NCBI RefSeq assembly: GCF_026240635.1
Contig: NZ_CP110848.1
Coordinates: 3,925,741 to 3,989,740 of the forward strand
Source: Trichothermofontia sichuanensis B231
GTDB taxonomy: Bacteria > Cyanobacteriota > Cyanobacteriia > B231
Direction: 5' to 3'
Length of the DNA: 64,000 bases
Below, piece after piece: positions 7,749 to 16,066 of this stretch. A program made the position numbers and the translations under genes. Under the pieces are notes generated by a model. That model did not search any database. It was not told where the DNA came from and saw only the letters and a list, made by a program, of their open reading frames with translations. How positions within the stretch are numbered: the first letter of the stretch is position 1; each line of letters starts with the position of its first letter.

Positions 7749-8921
7749 TCAGACCGGTGGTAGGGCCACACCTGCCGGTAGGGAGGTTCGCCCTTGGGGT
7801 TGATAGGCCCCGGCCCAAGCGGCTACGAGCGGGGCCATTTGTTGGAGGACCGCCGGCCTGCCGCTGATCTCCCCTGCGCCTGCGGCAGGGGCTTGAGAGG
7901 CTTCTGGGGAGACATTGCATGGCCACAGATGGGCTGGGAGCAGGGCCAGCGGTAAACCCTGTCCCCCCTGATAACTACCTGCTAGGGCACCTGTCAGAGC
8001 CGCAATCCCAGAGGCAGCCGGCAGGAGATCGGGCTGGCGTTGGGTTGCCTGGAGCGATCGCACCACGGCACTGCGAAAATCCCCAGGGGCGCTGAGGCAA
8101 CAGTACAGCGCTAGGGCAACCTGACCTTCAATCCCTGTTCCCCTCCGCTCAAGTATTAAAGGCAGAACAGTCGCTAGTCCGGCTCCTTGGGTCAGTCCCT
8201 GTTGCACCCCTTGGAGACACTGCACTATCCCCGTCTCCATCGGGGCAGCATGCCTCACCGGTGGCCGATCGTGAAGTTCCTGAGTCTCCTCCTGCTCCTG
8301 GGTGTCCGCCATCTGGATTGTGGGTGTCAGGGTCGCTAGCTGCATCAACAGGTCGGGGATCAGCGTCATCGGCTCTAGCGTCCTGCGACAACTGTGGGCT
8401 AAAGCGAGAGCCAAGACTTGCCAAGCGGTGGTAATACCGTCTAGCCCTGGTGTGTTCTGCCGGCGTTGCTGTAGGGATAGGGTGCTTGCTTGGGGTAAGC
8501 CTGTGCTTAAGGTTAAGACCACCCGCTCACACAGCGTTGCGGCTGACTGCACGAGGTAAGGGGGGGTATCGTGGTAAAAGAGGGCCACCGGCAAGAGCGC
8601 TAGCAGGATTTCCGCATCTGTGGGGAGCCTGACTACCGGGCGATCGCCGCCTGTCTGCGCAGGGGCATTATCCGTCGGCTGATCCCCCACTAGCCAGTGT
8701 TCGGGACTCACCTGCCCGTGGTGAATTAAATCCTGGGCACAGCGATCGGCCAGCTGCCAGCCGATCGGGGATAAGGGCTGATCTTGCCAAGGTGTTGGTG
8801 TCCATTGGGCTAACCAGAGATGGGGAGGAGAGTGCTTTGAAAACCAGTGACCCAGGTTAGCAGCTTGCCAAGCACCGGTGATCGCGCCCTGACAGCACTG
8901 GAGAAAGGAAGAACGAAGCAT
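7749..8921 (-). CDS. ADP-ribosylglycohydrolase-fold protein, apparently without the metal site
   Basis: 390 residues. The N-terminus (CQGAITGAWQAANLG) and C-terminus (GIAALTGALAGSYQGGQGLP, after ALALYCCLSAPGDFRSAVV) match the first and last helices of the DraG/ADP-ribosylglycohydrolase fold as found in cyanobacterial relatives. The Asp-rich magnesium-binding motifs of active enzymes (GDxDTxAA near the C-terminus and TDDT near the N-terminus) are not present. At the C-terminal place the sequence reads LPAASGIAAL. A low-complexity stretch rich in Q and E interrupts the middle. It is probably a non-catalytic or diverged member. Confidence 0.6.
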   Translation of the reverse strand: MLRSSFLQCCQGAITGAWQAANLGHWFSKHSPPHLWLAQWTPTPWQDQPLSPIGWQLADRCAQDLIHHGQVSPEHWLVGDQPTDNAPAQTGGDRPVVRLPTDAEILLALLPVALFYHDTPPYLVQSAATLCERVVLTLSTGLPQASTLSLQQRRQNTPGLDGITTAWQVLALALAHSCRRTLEPMTLIPDLLMQLATLTPTIQMADTQEQEETQELHDRPPVRHAAPMETGIVQCLQGVQQGLTQGAGLATVLPLILERRGTGIEGQVALALYCCLSAPGDFRSAVVRSLQATQRQPDLLPAASGIAALTGALAGSYQGGQGLPLALLPAHLWPCNVSPEASQAPAAGAGEISGRPAVLQQMAPLVAAWAGAYQPQGRTSLPAGVALPPV

Positions 8922-9064
8922 GGCAAATTGGAGAAAATTTTATGAGGGAAGTCTAGCGAAGAAATGAGTGAGTAACCGCGCTCATTAAACTGAGCTATCG
9001 CCGTCTGCGCCGCGTCTGCAAGCCAGATCAGTCCCCTTTCTCCCACTAGGGGCGAAGGGACCTA

Positions 9065-9167
9065 TAGTCATTACAATTTAGGTTGAAATAGTTCCCTCAC
9101 CCCCAGCCTCTCTCCCAGAGCGGGAGAGAGGAGTGAAAAACTGTCTCCTTCTTATTTGGATTGACCA
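9065..9167 (+). repeat. MITE-like element family B, copy B2
   Basis: 103 bp from TAGTCATTACAATTTAGG to TTGGATTGACCA, between TA dinucleotides. The central palindrome is CTCTCCCAGAGCGGGAGAGAG. It sits in the spacer upstream of the amidase. Confidence 0.75.
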
Positions 9168-9177
9168 TAAACTGCAA

Positions 9178-9252
9178 ACCCTGCCTCGATGCGCACCTCG
9201 CCCATGCTGGGACAGGGGTTGGGGTGAGGGGGCTGCGAGTTTTGTCAGTCAA
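9178..9252 (-). repeat. Half-copy of repeat family F (F3)
   Basis: Read on the minus strand it starts TTGACTGACAAAACTCG and continues with CCCCAACCCCTGTCCCAG and GAGGTGCGCATCGAG, tracking the left half of F1 at 4532. No second end is recognisable, so it looks truncated. Confidence 0.5.
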
Positions 9253-9426
9253 TCAGGGGGGTAAAGTTTGGTAGGGCTGCTCCGAAAGTGCTCAAGAGTC
9301 CGCTATAGTGTGGTACGAATTTGATCGAGGTCTATCGGCCATAAGTCCTAGGCAAAGACAATTCGTATCGTCCAAATACAGTTCCAGTAGGATCCAAATT
9401 CATTAAACCAGGGATGCCAAGCGCAA

Positions 9427-10299
9427 ATGGTAGGACGGATTTTTATATCAGCCGGTCACGGTGGCTTTGAGGGCAGCCAGCGCGATCCGGGAGCGATCGC
9501 CGGTAACACCACCGAAGCCAGAGAAATGATGCTGGTGCGCGATGAAATTGTTAGAGTCCTCCAACCGCGCGGCTATGCCGTCTTTTCAGTGCCAGATGTC
9601 CTGAGCTTGCGGGGGACAATCGAGTGGATTAACGCGCGATCGGATAGCCGTGATATTGCTCTGGAAATCCATGCTGACGCCTTCAATGATCCAACGGTGC
9701 GGGGGGCTACCTGTTTCTATATCGCGAATAACGAAGTCAGGCGACAACATGCCCAGATTATCCTCACTGCCTACTTGCGTCGGGTGCCCCAAGTTCCCAG
9801 CCGTGGCGTTAAGCCAGATACGGCCACGGCGGTTGGTCGCTTAGCCTTTTGCCGCGATGTGCTTCCTCCCTCACTGCTATTAGAGTTGGGGTTCCTAACC
9901 AATCCCCAGGATCGCTTCATCATCCAAAATCAACGTGCCAGCATCGCTCTAGGGGTGGCCGAAGGCTTAGCAACCTGGTTACAAGCCGTTACTGGAACGA
10001 CGCCGCCCCCGCTACCCCCACCGCCCCCGCCACCGCCCCCACCGCCCCCACCGCCACCGCCCCCCCCAGCCGGCAACGCGATTAATATTCGGATCAACGG
10101 CCAACTCCAACCCGAACAGGGCGTCATTATCAGCAACAATTCCTTTGTGCCGATTAGCATCCTGCCTCGCTTGGGGATTGTGTTGTATAACTTTCAGGGC
10201 AGCGGCTTTGTGCGGGCGGTCGATTTAGAAGGCGGTGGTAACAATATTGCTGTCGGTTGGAATGCAACAAGTCGAACGGTTCTGTTCCTGACGCGCTAG
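9427..10299 (+). CDS. N-acetylmuramoyl-L-alanine amidase (Amidase_3) with polyproline hinge
   Basis: 290 residues. Residues 3-190 form an Amidase_3 domain that cleaves the lactyl amide between MurNAc and the stem peptide. The zinc ligands are H11 in SAGHGG, E30 and H82 in LEIHADAF, and a glutamate in LLLELGFLTN serves catalysis. A run of about 25 residues that is almost all proline (roughly 196-220) follows. A C-terminal module of about 75 residues (INGQLQ, NNSFVPISILPRLGI, VDLEGGGN) resembles the copper-amine-oxidase-N-like beta domain of wall enzymes. No signal peptide is evident, so export, if any, is by another route or the start is mis-set. Confidence 0.88.
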   Translation: MVGRIFISAGHGGFEGSQRDPGAIAGNTTEAREMMLVRDEIVRVLQPRGYAVFSVPDVLSLRGTIEWINARSDSRDIALEIHADAFNDPTVRGATCFYIANNEVRRQHAQIILTAYLRRVPQVPSRGVKPDTATAVGRLAFCRDVLPPSLLLELGFLTNPQDRFIIQNQRASIALGVAEGLATWLQAVTGTTPPPLPPPPPPPPPPPPPPPPPPAGNAINIRINGQLQPEQGVIISNNSFVPISILPRLGIVLYNFQGSGFVRAVDLEGGGNNIAVGWNATSRTVLFLTR

Positions 10300-11459
10300 C
10301 CGATGCCTTCGATCGCCGGATGAAAGTAGAAGGCCAGCCCTAGAACGGCATAGGCTGCCAGCAGCAAGATCCCTTCGAGCCAGTTGGATTTACCATCGGC
10401 GCTAATCGAGTTGGTAATCAACACGGCTACCGCCACCGCCACCAGCTCAAACGGGTTAAAGTCCAAATCCATTGGCTGGCCCATGAACCAGCCAGCCAGA
10501 ACCAGGACCGGGGCAACAAACAGGGCAATTTGAAGGCTAGACCCCACAGCCACACTCAGGGAGAGATCCATTTTATTTTTCATGGCAACAGTGACTGCTG
10601 TCGCATGTTCCGCGGCATTGCCAATAATTGGCAACAGGATCACCCCTGTAAAGAGGGCTGTCAGCCCTAGCTGACTAGTGGCAGTTTCCAGGCTATCCAC
10701 CAAGAGTTCGGACTCGATCGCGACCAACACTGTGGCCGCAACCAATACCCCAATCCATAGCATTAGGTTGGGGGCCGGTTCAGCTGTTGCCGTGTGTGGA
10801 TGCGGGGGATGGGCGGCAGCAGGAGTCGTTGCCGCTGGAGTTGCCGTTGCCCCTGAACCCTCATCCGCCTCAGTGCTGGCAATCCCGACCTCATAGAGGT
10901 AGGCATGGGTCTTCATCGAAAACAGCAGGCTGAGGCCATAAACCACAATCAGGACCCCGGCGACCGCGATCGACAGGTGTTGAATTGTCTGGTCATCAAT
11001 GCCACTGGAGGTATAGTCCACTGCCGAAGGCAACAGGATGGCAATCACGGCCAAGTTCATCGAGGACGCATTGACCCGCGCAATCACGGGTTGAAATGTC
11101 TGTTCTTTATAGCGCAACCCACCGAGTAACATGGCTAACCCCATCACCAGCAGCAGGTTGCCAATGATCGAGCCAGTAATACTGGCTTTAACGACACTGA
11201 CGAGACCCGCTCGCAGGGCGATTAGGGCAATGATCAATTCTGTGGCGTTGCCAAAGGTCGCATTGAGTAAACCCCCAAACGTGGGACCGGCCACAATCGC
11301 AATCTCCTCTGTAGCCGTTCCCATCCAGGCTGCTAGGGGCAAAATGGCTAATCCTGCTGTGACAAAAACCGTCAACTCCCCCCACTCCAGGAAGTGGGCA
11401 GCGACGGAAATCGGTACAAATATCAATAAACCGGAGAGAATCGTTTGCTTTGTCCACAT
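10296..11459 (-). CDS. Calcium/proton (cation/H+) antiporter, CaCA superfamily Cax type
   Basis: About 387 residues from the ATG at 11459 (MWTKQTILSGLLIFVP); the frame is open further upstream but that sequence is not family-like and overlaps the divergent gene. Two homologous halves of about five membrane spans each carry the alpha repeats: GLLNATFGNATELIIALIAL near residue 60 and LPIIGNAAEHATAVTVA near 270, both with the acidic GNA(T/A)E motif that binds Ca2+. A hydrophilic loop rich in Ala, Pro, Thr and His separates the halves. It probably exports Ca2+ in exchange for protons. The stop overlaps the amidase stop by 4 bp (convergent). Confidence 0.92.
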   Translation of the reverse strand: MWTKQTILSGLLIFVPISVAAHFLEWGELTVFVTAGLAILPLAAWMGTATEEIAIVAGPTFGGLLNATFGNATELIIALIALRAGLVSVVKASITGSIIGNLLLVMGLAMLLGGLRYKEQTFQPVIARVNASSMNLAVIAILLPSAVDYTSSGIDDQTIQHLSIAVAGVLIVVYGLSLLFSMKTHAYLYEVGIASTEADEGSGATATPAATTPAAAHPPHPHTATAEPAPNLMLWIGVLVAATVLVAIESELLVDSLETATSQLGLTALFTGVILLPIIGNAAEHATAVTVAMKNKMDLSLSVAVGSSLQIALFVAPVLVLAGWFMGQPMDLDFNPFELVAVAVAVLITNSISADGKSNWLEGILLLAAYAVLGLAFYFHPAIEGIG

Positions 11460-11646
11460 CGGTGCAAGGACCTTTGCCAGAGGCAGTAGGGATATCCTCA
11501 AAGTTCCCAGCTTAATCTGCCCTAGGGGCGATCGCAATAGGGGACTGGGCAACCGCGGAGCGACGGTGCATTGTGTCCCGCCGGCGCTCCCTCCTTCTCC
11601 CTTGGGAGTGCTAGGCTGCCAATGGGTATGGTTAGGAGACTGGCAA

Positions 11647-12234
11647 ATGTTGGGCAAAACGGCCTTGTTAGAAATGCTGGCAGGTAAGAATCGGGGGTTA
11701 CTGGCCTCGGAGCTGGACAAGCAAGCGATCCTGGCCGCGATCGCACAACTAGAGGATCGCAATCCCACCCCGCGACCGACGGCAGCGGCTGACCTGCTAG
11801 CGGGGGATTGGCGGTTGCTTTACACCACGAGTCAGGAACTGCTGGGCATCGATCGGGTACCACTGGCGCAGTTGGGCCAAATTTACCAGTGCATTCGGGT
11901 TCAAGAAGCGCAAATTTTTAACATTGCAGAGGTTAAGGGACCCCCGTTATTGGATGGTCTGGTCAGTGTGCAGGCAACCTTTACCCCCGTTTCCGAGCGT
12001 CGGGTCAATGTTCGATTTGAACGGTTTATTGTCGGTCTTCAGCGCCTGATTAATTACCAATCGCCAGCCGAGTTTATTAACCAGATTCAGGCGGGAAAGC
12101 GGTTTGCCGCGATCGACTTTTTAATTGATCCCAAGAAGGAACAACGGGGATGGTTAGAAATTACCTACCTTGACGAGGATATGCGCATTGGTCGCGGCAA
12201 TGAGGGGAATGTCTTTGTCCTGACCAAAGTTTGA
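11647..12234 (+). CDS. PAP/fibrillin family protein (plastid lipid-associated protein homologue)
   Basis: 195 residues from the ATG at 11647 (MLGKTALLEMLAGKNRG); the upstream in-frame extension is antisense to the antiporter and rejected. Fibrillin landmarks are LLAGDWRLLYTTSQELLG, FNIAEVKG and the C-terminal WLEITYLDEDMRIGRGNEGNVFVL. In plants and cyanobacteria these lipocalin-like proteins associate with thylakoid lipids and quinones and are tied to photoprotection. It is divergent from the Ca2+/H+ antiporter, with starts about 190 bp apart. Confidence 0.9.
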   Translation: MLGKTALLEMLAGKNRGLLASELDKQAILAAIAQLEDRNPTPRPTAAADLLAGDWRLLYTTSQELLGIDRVPLAQLGQIYQCIRVQEAQIFNIAEVKGPPLLDGLVSVQATFTPVSERRVNVRFERFIVGLQRLINYQSPAEFINQIQAGKRFAAIDFLIDPKKEQRGWLEITYLDEDMRIGRGNEGNVFVLTKV

Positions 12235-12293
12235 GCGTGTCCGCTGGTGTCCCGAATAGAGAGGAGACTGACATTGTCACCGCCCGTCACCCC

Positions 12294-12965
12294 CTACCCA
12301 TCTTGATCCCACACCTGCCACCGATCGCGCACCACCTGCTGAATCGCGATCGTGATCGCATCGACATCCGCACTCGCATCAATCCGCACCACGCGATCGG
12401 GATTGGCTTGCCACAGTGCCTGAAACCCTTGGCGAACCCGATCGTGGAAATCCCGATGGGCTTGCTCCATGCGATCGGGGTTGCCCCGGTGTTGGCTCCG
12501 CGCCCGCGCCCGGTCATAGTCGAGATCCAGCCAGAGTGTCAGATCGCTCGTAAGTCCCGCTGTTGCGATCGCATTCACCTGGGCAATCAAATCTAGATCC
12601 AGGCCCCGGCCATAGCCCTGATAGGCTACCGTCGAATCTGTATAGCGATCGCAGAGTATCACTTCCCCCTGCTGCAAACGCGGTTTCAAGTCTACTGCCA
12701 CATGCTGAGCGCGATCGGCAGCATACAGTAACAACTCCGCGCGATCGGCGATCGGTTCCTGGGTCGAGTGCTTAGCCTCCAGCAAACAGCGACGGAGATA
12801 CTGGCCCAACCGCGTTGCCCCTGGCTCGTAGGTGCAATAGATCCCCTGGCCTGGGCGGAGTAGACCGCTCGTCGGTAGCCATGCCTGAAGCCGTTGGAGT
12901 TGGGTCGTTTTGCCTACCCCGTCAATGCCCTCCAACACGATCAGTTTCCCCCTGCCCATACCCAC
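12294..12965 (-). CDS. tmk: Thymidylate kinase
   Basis: 223 residues. The P-loop GIDGVGKTTQ lies near residues 13-22. The dTMP kinase DR(Y/F) block appears as ILCDRYTDSTVAYQGYGRG, followed by LTLWLDLDYDRARAR with the lid region after it. It phosphorylates dTMP to dTDP for DNA synthesis. The gene body is unusually rich in CGATCG sites. It stands alone and converges on the fibrillin gene. Confidence 0.95.
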   Translation of the reverse strand: MGMGRGKLIVLEGIDGVGKTTQLQRLQAWLPTSGLLRPGQGIYCTYEPGATRLGQYLRRCLLEAKHSTQEPIADRAELLLYAADRAQHVAVDLKPRLQQGEVILCDRYTDSTVAYQGYGRGLDLDLIAQVNAIATAGLTSDLTLWLDLDYDRARARSQHRGNPDRMEQAHRDFHDRVRQGFQALWQANPDRVVRIDASADVDAITIAIQQVVRDRWQVWDQDG

Positions 12966-13144
12966 TCCCCCAATGGATGTGATCTGGCGTTCCAGCGATT
13001 ATAATAATTCCCCAAGTCTCATCCGGATTCCCGCTTCGTCTGTGGGAAACTAATCAATGCCCAGGTTCGATATCATAGGTTCAATCCCATAAATACGTTG
13101 CATTAAGTTGCATTCGTTGCAGTGCTGCATCCCCGGAGTGTTAT

Positions 13145-13492
13145 ATGGCTCGTTATACTGGTCTCTTTACCGTCGCAACCCCGGTTGACAACCTCCGGAA
13201 CTTACTGATCGAAGTGCTGGAGTCCTGTAATTTTGATGTCATCTATGATACCGGTGACTACATGATGGCGCGGGAGATCCCAGGTCAGGTTGCCTTTGCC
13301 AAGTTGGTAACCGTTGAAGTGTTGATTGATAAGACCACGGCCACGGATGACGGCGTCCGGATGAAGTTTGTGGCTAAGAATGAAGAACTTCCCCTCCAGG
13401 TCAATAACCATTGTCGTCAAATGTTTGATATGGTCAACAAGGCCATGACCCAAAATAACCATTGGGAGTTGCTGGAGAGCGTGACGGGTTAG
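13145..13492 (+). CDS. Conserved small cyanobacterial protein, function unknown
   Basis: 115 residues, soluble, with alternating hydrophobic pattern and no membrane span. Distinctive parts are MARYTGLFTVATPVDNL, LESCNFDVIYDTGDYMMARE and the Asn/Met-rich C-terminus. Codon use and clean composition argue for a real gene, and I believe it is conserved in cyanobacteria, but I know no function. The next gene starts about 115 nt downstream on the same strand. Confidence 0.75.
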   Translation: MARYTGLFTVATPVDNLRNLLIEVLESCNFDVIYDTGDYMMAREIPGQVAFAKLVTVEVLIDKTTATDDGVRMKFVAKNEELPLQVNNHCRQMFDMVNKAMTQNNHWELLESVTG

Positions 13493-13608
13493 GGGTCCCC
13501 TAGCTGCCTGTGCCATGCTCCTGTGAAGACGCAGGGGGAATACTGCGCGCTGACCTCAGCCTATCGCTACAATGGCAAGAACATCTTGAGACAGCGATCG
13601 GAGTGATT

Positions 13609-13914
13609 ATGGCGGGACACAAATTAAACGAAGCCGAACTGCAACAGGCGATCGCCAACCTACCGGGTTGGGTGATTCGTGAGGATAAATTACACCGAGA
13701 GTATGCGTTTCCCTCCTTTACCACAGCAATGGCCTGGATGGTGGCTGCCGGGATTGAGGCTGAAAAAATGAACCACCACCCCGAATGGTTTAATGTCTAC
13801 AACCGGGTGCGGGTGGATCTGGTCACCCACGATTTAGGTCAGGCCATTAGCAGCCTGGATGTGGAACTGGCCCAAAAAATGGAGCAATTGGCCCAGCCCT
13901 GGTTATCGGCCTAG
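13609..13914 (+). CDS. Pterin-4a-carbinolamine dehydratase (4a-hydroxytetrahydrobiopterin dehydratase)
   Basis: 101 residues from the ATG at 13609 (MAGHKLNEAELQQAI); an in-frame start at 13510 adds an unconserved tail and is less likely. The family active-site block NHHPEWFNVYN (residues about 61-71) and VTHDLGQAIS are intact. The enzyme dehydrates the 4a-carbinolamine formed by pterin-dependent hydroxylases; in bacteria it may also serve other pterin or molybdopterin roles. No phenylalanine hydroxylase is adjacent. The stop overlaps the 3' end of the convergent Uma2 gene by 4 bp. Confidence 0.92.
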   Translation: MAGHKLNEAELQQAIANLPGWVIREDKLHREYAFPSFTTAMAWMVAAGIEAEKMNHHPEWFNVYNRVRVDLVTHDLGQAISSLDVELAQKMEQLAQPWLSA

Positions 13915-14612
13915 CTGTCTGGCTCAATCCCTAAGGCTCTTAACTGTGCCGCTAGGCGATCGGCCCGTGCTTGCGCCTGTTGCACTTGCGCTTGCGCCTG
14001 CTCGGCCTGGATTTGTGCTTGGGCAGCGGCTTCCTCTGGCGTAGGCACTAAGTCGCCGTTGGCCTGGAAATAACGGAGCTTACCCTGATTAACCCCCAGG
14101 TATAACCCTAAGATCTGACTCCAACGCCGTCCCTGCTCATCAGGGGGAATGGGTTCATAGTGGTGATTGACTAACTGGAAGCCTTCAAACTCCAGGGTAT
14201 CTGGCGAAAACCAAAAATATTCCGGGGTGCGGAAGCGGTCCTGGTATAGGGTTTTCTTGAGCGTCCGGTCTTTTTGGGCAGTAGCGTCAGATAAGAGTTC
14301 GATAATCAGGTCTGGGTATTGGCCCCCTTCCTCCCAAACAACCCACGATCGCCGAGGGCGCTTTGCTGTTCGTTTAACTAGGAAAAAGTCGGGGCCACGA
14401 AAGTCCTTGTTTTTAAGCTGTTCGCGGCTGAAGTAGATAGTGAGGTTCGCGCCAATAAAGAAGTCGGTGCGTTCACGCCAGAGCCATTCGAGGCAAGCAA
14501 CCAGCAGAGCTAGTTGGGCATAGTGCAGGGAACTTTCCATTTCTGGCTCATTGCTCTCTAATTGGGTGGCATCTGGCATGAGATCTGCCAGTTGTTGTGC
14601 TGTTAGCGACAT
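13911..14612 (-). CDS. Uma2 family (DUF820) putative restriction-fold endonuclease
   Basis: 233 residues. The PD-(D/E)XK-type core is seen as DFRGPDFFLV (residue about 72), then PDLIIELLSDATAQKD and KTLYQDRFRTPEYFWF. This order is typical of the very large cyanobacterial Uma2 family. The C-terminal 50 residues are an Ala/Gln coiled coil built on QAQ repeats, also common in this family. The cellular role is unknown; family members are multi-copy in cyanobacteria. A single-gene unit. Confidence 0.88.
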   Translation of the reverse strand: MSLTAQQLADLMPDATQLESNEPEMESSLHYAQLALLVACLEWLWRERTDFFIGANLTIYFSREQLKNKDFRGPDFFLVKRTAKRPRRSWVVWEEGGQYPDLIIELLSDATAQKDRTLKKTLYQDRFRTPEYFWFSPDTLEFEGFQLVNHHYEPIPPDEQGRRWSQILGLYLGVNQGKLRYFQANGDLVPTPEEAAAQAQIQAEQAQAQVQQAQARADRLAAQLRALGIEPDS

Positions 14613-14768
14613 GGCTCTGTACCCCCGATTCCCCCCAGTACCAGACTCCTTCTATTGTATGGCGATAGGGTATGGTTGTATGGCGATAGAGTAGGGCGAC
14701 CGTGATGAGCGATAAAAGTAATCCGGGCTGTTGGCCAGTCTGCCTGCTGAGGTGGGAAGTGCTGGTTA

Positions 14769-14867
14769 TAGTTATTTCAGATTAGAAAGAGATGTCTAAG
14801 CCCCTCTCTCCCTGTGGGAGAGAAGTTGGGGGTGAGGGGGCTGTTTCAGTCTCAATTGAAATGACTA
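14769..14867 (+). repeat. Family C repeat (variant of B), copy C1
   Basis: 99 bp from TAGTTATTTCAGATTAG to GAAATGACTA, bordered by TA on both sides. The right third (GTTGGGGGTGAGGGGGCTGTTTCAG) is shared with inverted B copies, but the left end differs, so the unit is a B-like variant. A second copy is at 38950-39041. Confidence 0.65.
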
Positions 14868-14890
14868 TAATCTCTAAATCACCTAATCCA

Positions 14891-15687
14891 TCAGTTGGGG
14901 TCTGGAGGGTCTTCTGGCTGGGCTAACGCCGCCGCTAACAGCGCGGCTGTATCTGTGACAAAGCCAAAACACTGGCTGACGTTATACAGCGTTGCCTGCA
15001 TACAATAATCGGGGGATGTGGTGGCTGTGCCATCCCGGCGCAAAATGCAGTCGTAGCCCAGAAAACTGGCATCCTGGAGCGTGGCTATCACGCACTGATC
15101 GGCATTCACCCCAGCAAAAAAGAGGGTTGTCCTGCTCAGGTTACGTAAAATGCTATCCAGAGGTGTATTCCAAAAGCCACTCATGCGGTACTTATCTACG
15201 CGAATATCCGCTGGATCGGGTGTCAACGCGTCAATGACAGCGGCAGCCCAACTCCCTGCGGTGAGGACAGGAGCCTGATTCGTGGGCAGGGGATCACCCA
15301 GCCCTACCCCTGTACCTGTAGGATTGTAGACATGGCGCAGGGCGGGACTGATATTGAGCAAATCGGGGCGATTGCCCCAGTTTACCCATATAATCGGAAC
15401 CTGCTGTTGCCGCAGCACCGGCAAGATTGAGCGCAAAGGAGCGATCGCCGCCCAACTAGGACTCACATCCACTCCAATGTGGGCCACCAACCGGCAGGAT
15501 GGCAAAAGTCATTTTGCATATCAATGACCAATAGCGCCGCCTTATTGAGATCTAAGCGCAGGGTTTTTGTGGCCGTGGGGAGGACGATCGGGCGCGGCGC
15601 GATCGGAGGACGGCTAAGATCAGCCTGGGTGGCATCAACCATCCAGGCATTGGGCGGAATACCCAGCGTATGCAAGGGTTGGTTCAT
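14891..15687 (-). pseudogene. Isochorismatase-family cysteine hydrolase with a frameshift
   Basis: Two frames together make one isochorismatase-like protein of about 265 residues. The 5' part from the ATG at 15687 (MNQPLHTLGIPPNAW) reaches LLVIDMQNDFCHPAGW, with the catalytic Asp, then runs into a stop. The 3' part resumes as LVAHIGVDVSPSWAAIAPL and holds FFAGVNADQCVIATLQDA with the catalytic Cys. One base is missing around 15484-15492. The enzyme class hydrolyses nicotinamide, ureido- or isochorismate-type substrates; the substrate here is unknown. It is a recent inactivation or a sequencing error, since both halves are otherwise well kept. Confidence 0.8.
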
Positions 15688-15756
15688 TGCTAGTGCTGTA
15701 GTAGTTAATTCGACGATTTGCCAAGCTACTGAGAACTGAAGATCGAGCAACTATTA

Positions 15757-15859
15757 TAGTCATTACAATTTAGGCTGAAACAGCCCCCTCACCCCCAGCC
15801 CCTCTCCCGCTCTGGGAGAGGGGAGTCAAAAACTCTATCGTTCTTATTTGGATCGACCA
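15757..15859 (+). repeat. MITE-like element family B, copy B3
   Basis: 103 bp, TAGTCATTACAATTTAGG to TTGGATCGACCA, flanked by TA. The central hairpin is CCCTCTCCCGCTCTGGGAGAGGG. It lies upstream of the isochorismatase gene. Confidence 0.78.
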
Positions 15860-15924
15860 TAAGCAACGATTACTAGAGTAGGCGGAGAATTTGGCTAAAA
15901 CCTTTCTCTTTCCTCTCTTCATCT

Positions 15925-16042
15925 CTCCTCACGTGAGGGGCAAAGATCGGTCAGTCAAGCCGGAGAAGCGGATTTTTCTTCCTTCCCACCTCACTTCTCA
16001 CTTCTCACTTCTCATGTAAAGGGCAAAGATGGGGCTGTCAAC
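15925..16042 (+). repeat. Family F end fragments and a 7-bp tandem repeat
   Basis: GAGGGGCAAAGATCGGTCAGTCAA matches the right end of F1, and a second, weaker end (GGGCAAAGATGGGGCTGTCAA) lies 60 bp on. Between them ACTTCTC is repeated three times. No gene is present. Confidence 0.5.
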
Positions 16043-16066
16043 CAGGGTTGAGAGGTTACCTTGTCC

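Noticed and set aside
11131-11646. In-frame N-terminal extension of the fibrillin gene
   Set aside because: It is antisense to the antiporter gene and its composition is that of a shadow frame. The family-like protein starts at the ATG at 11647.
12294-12965. Dense CGATCG/GCGATCGC sites in tmk as a regulatory cluster
   Set aside because: HIP1 octamers are abundant across cyanobacterial genomes and occur throughout this window.
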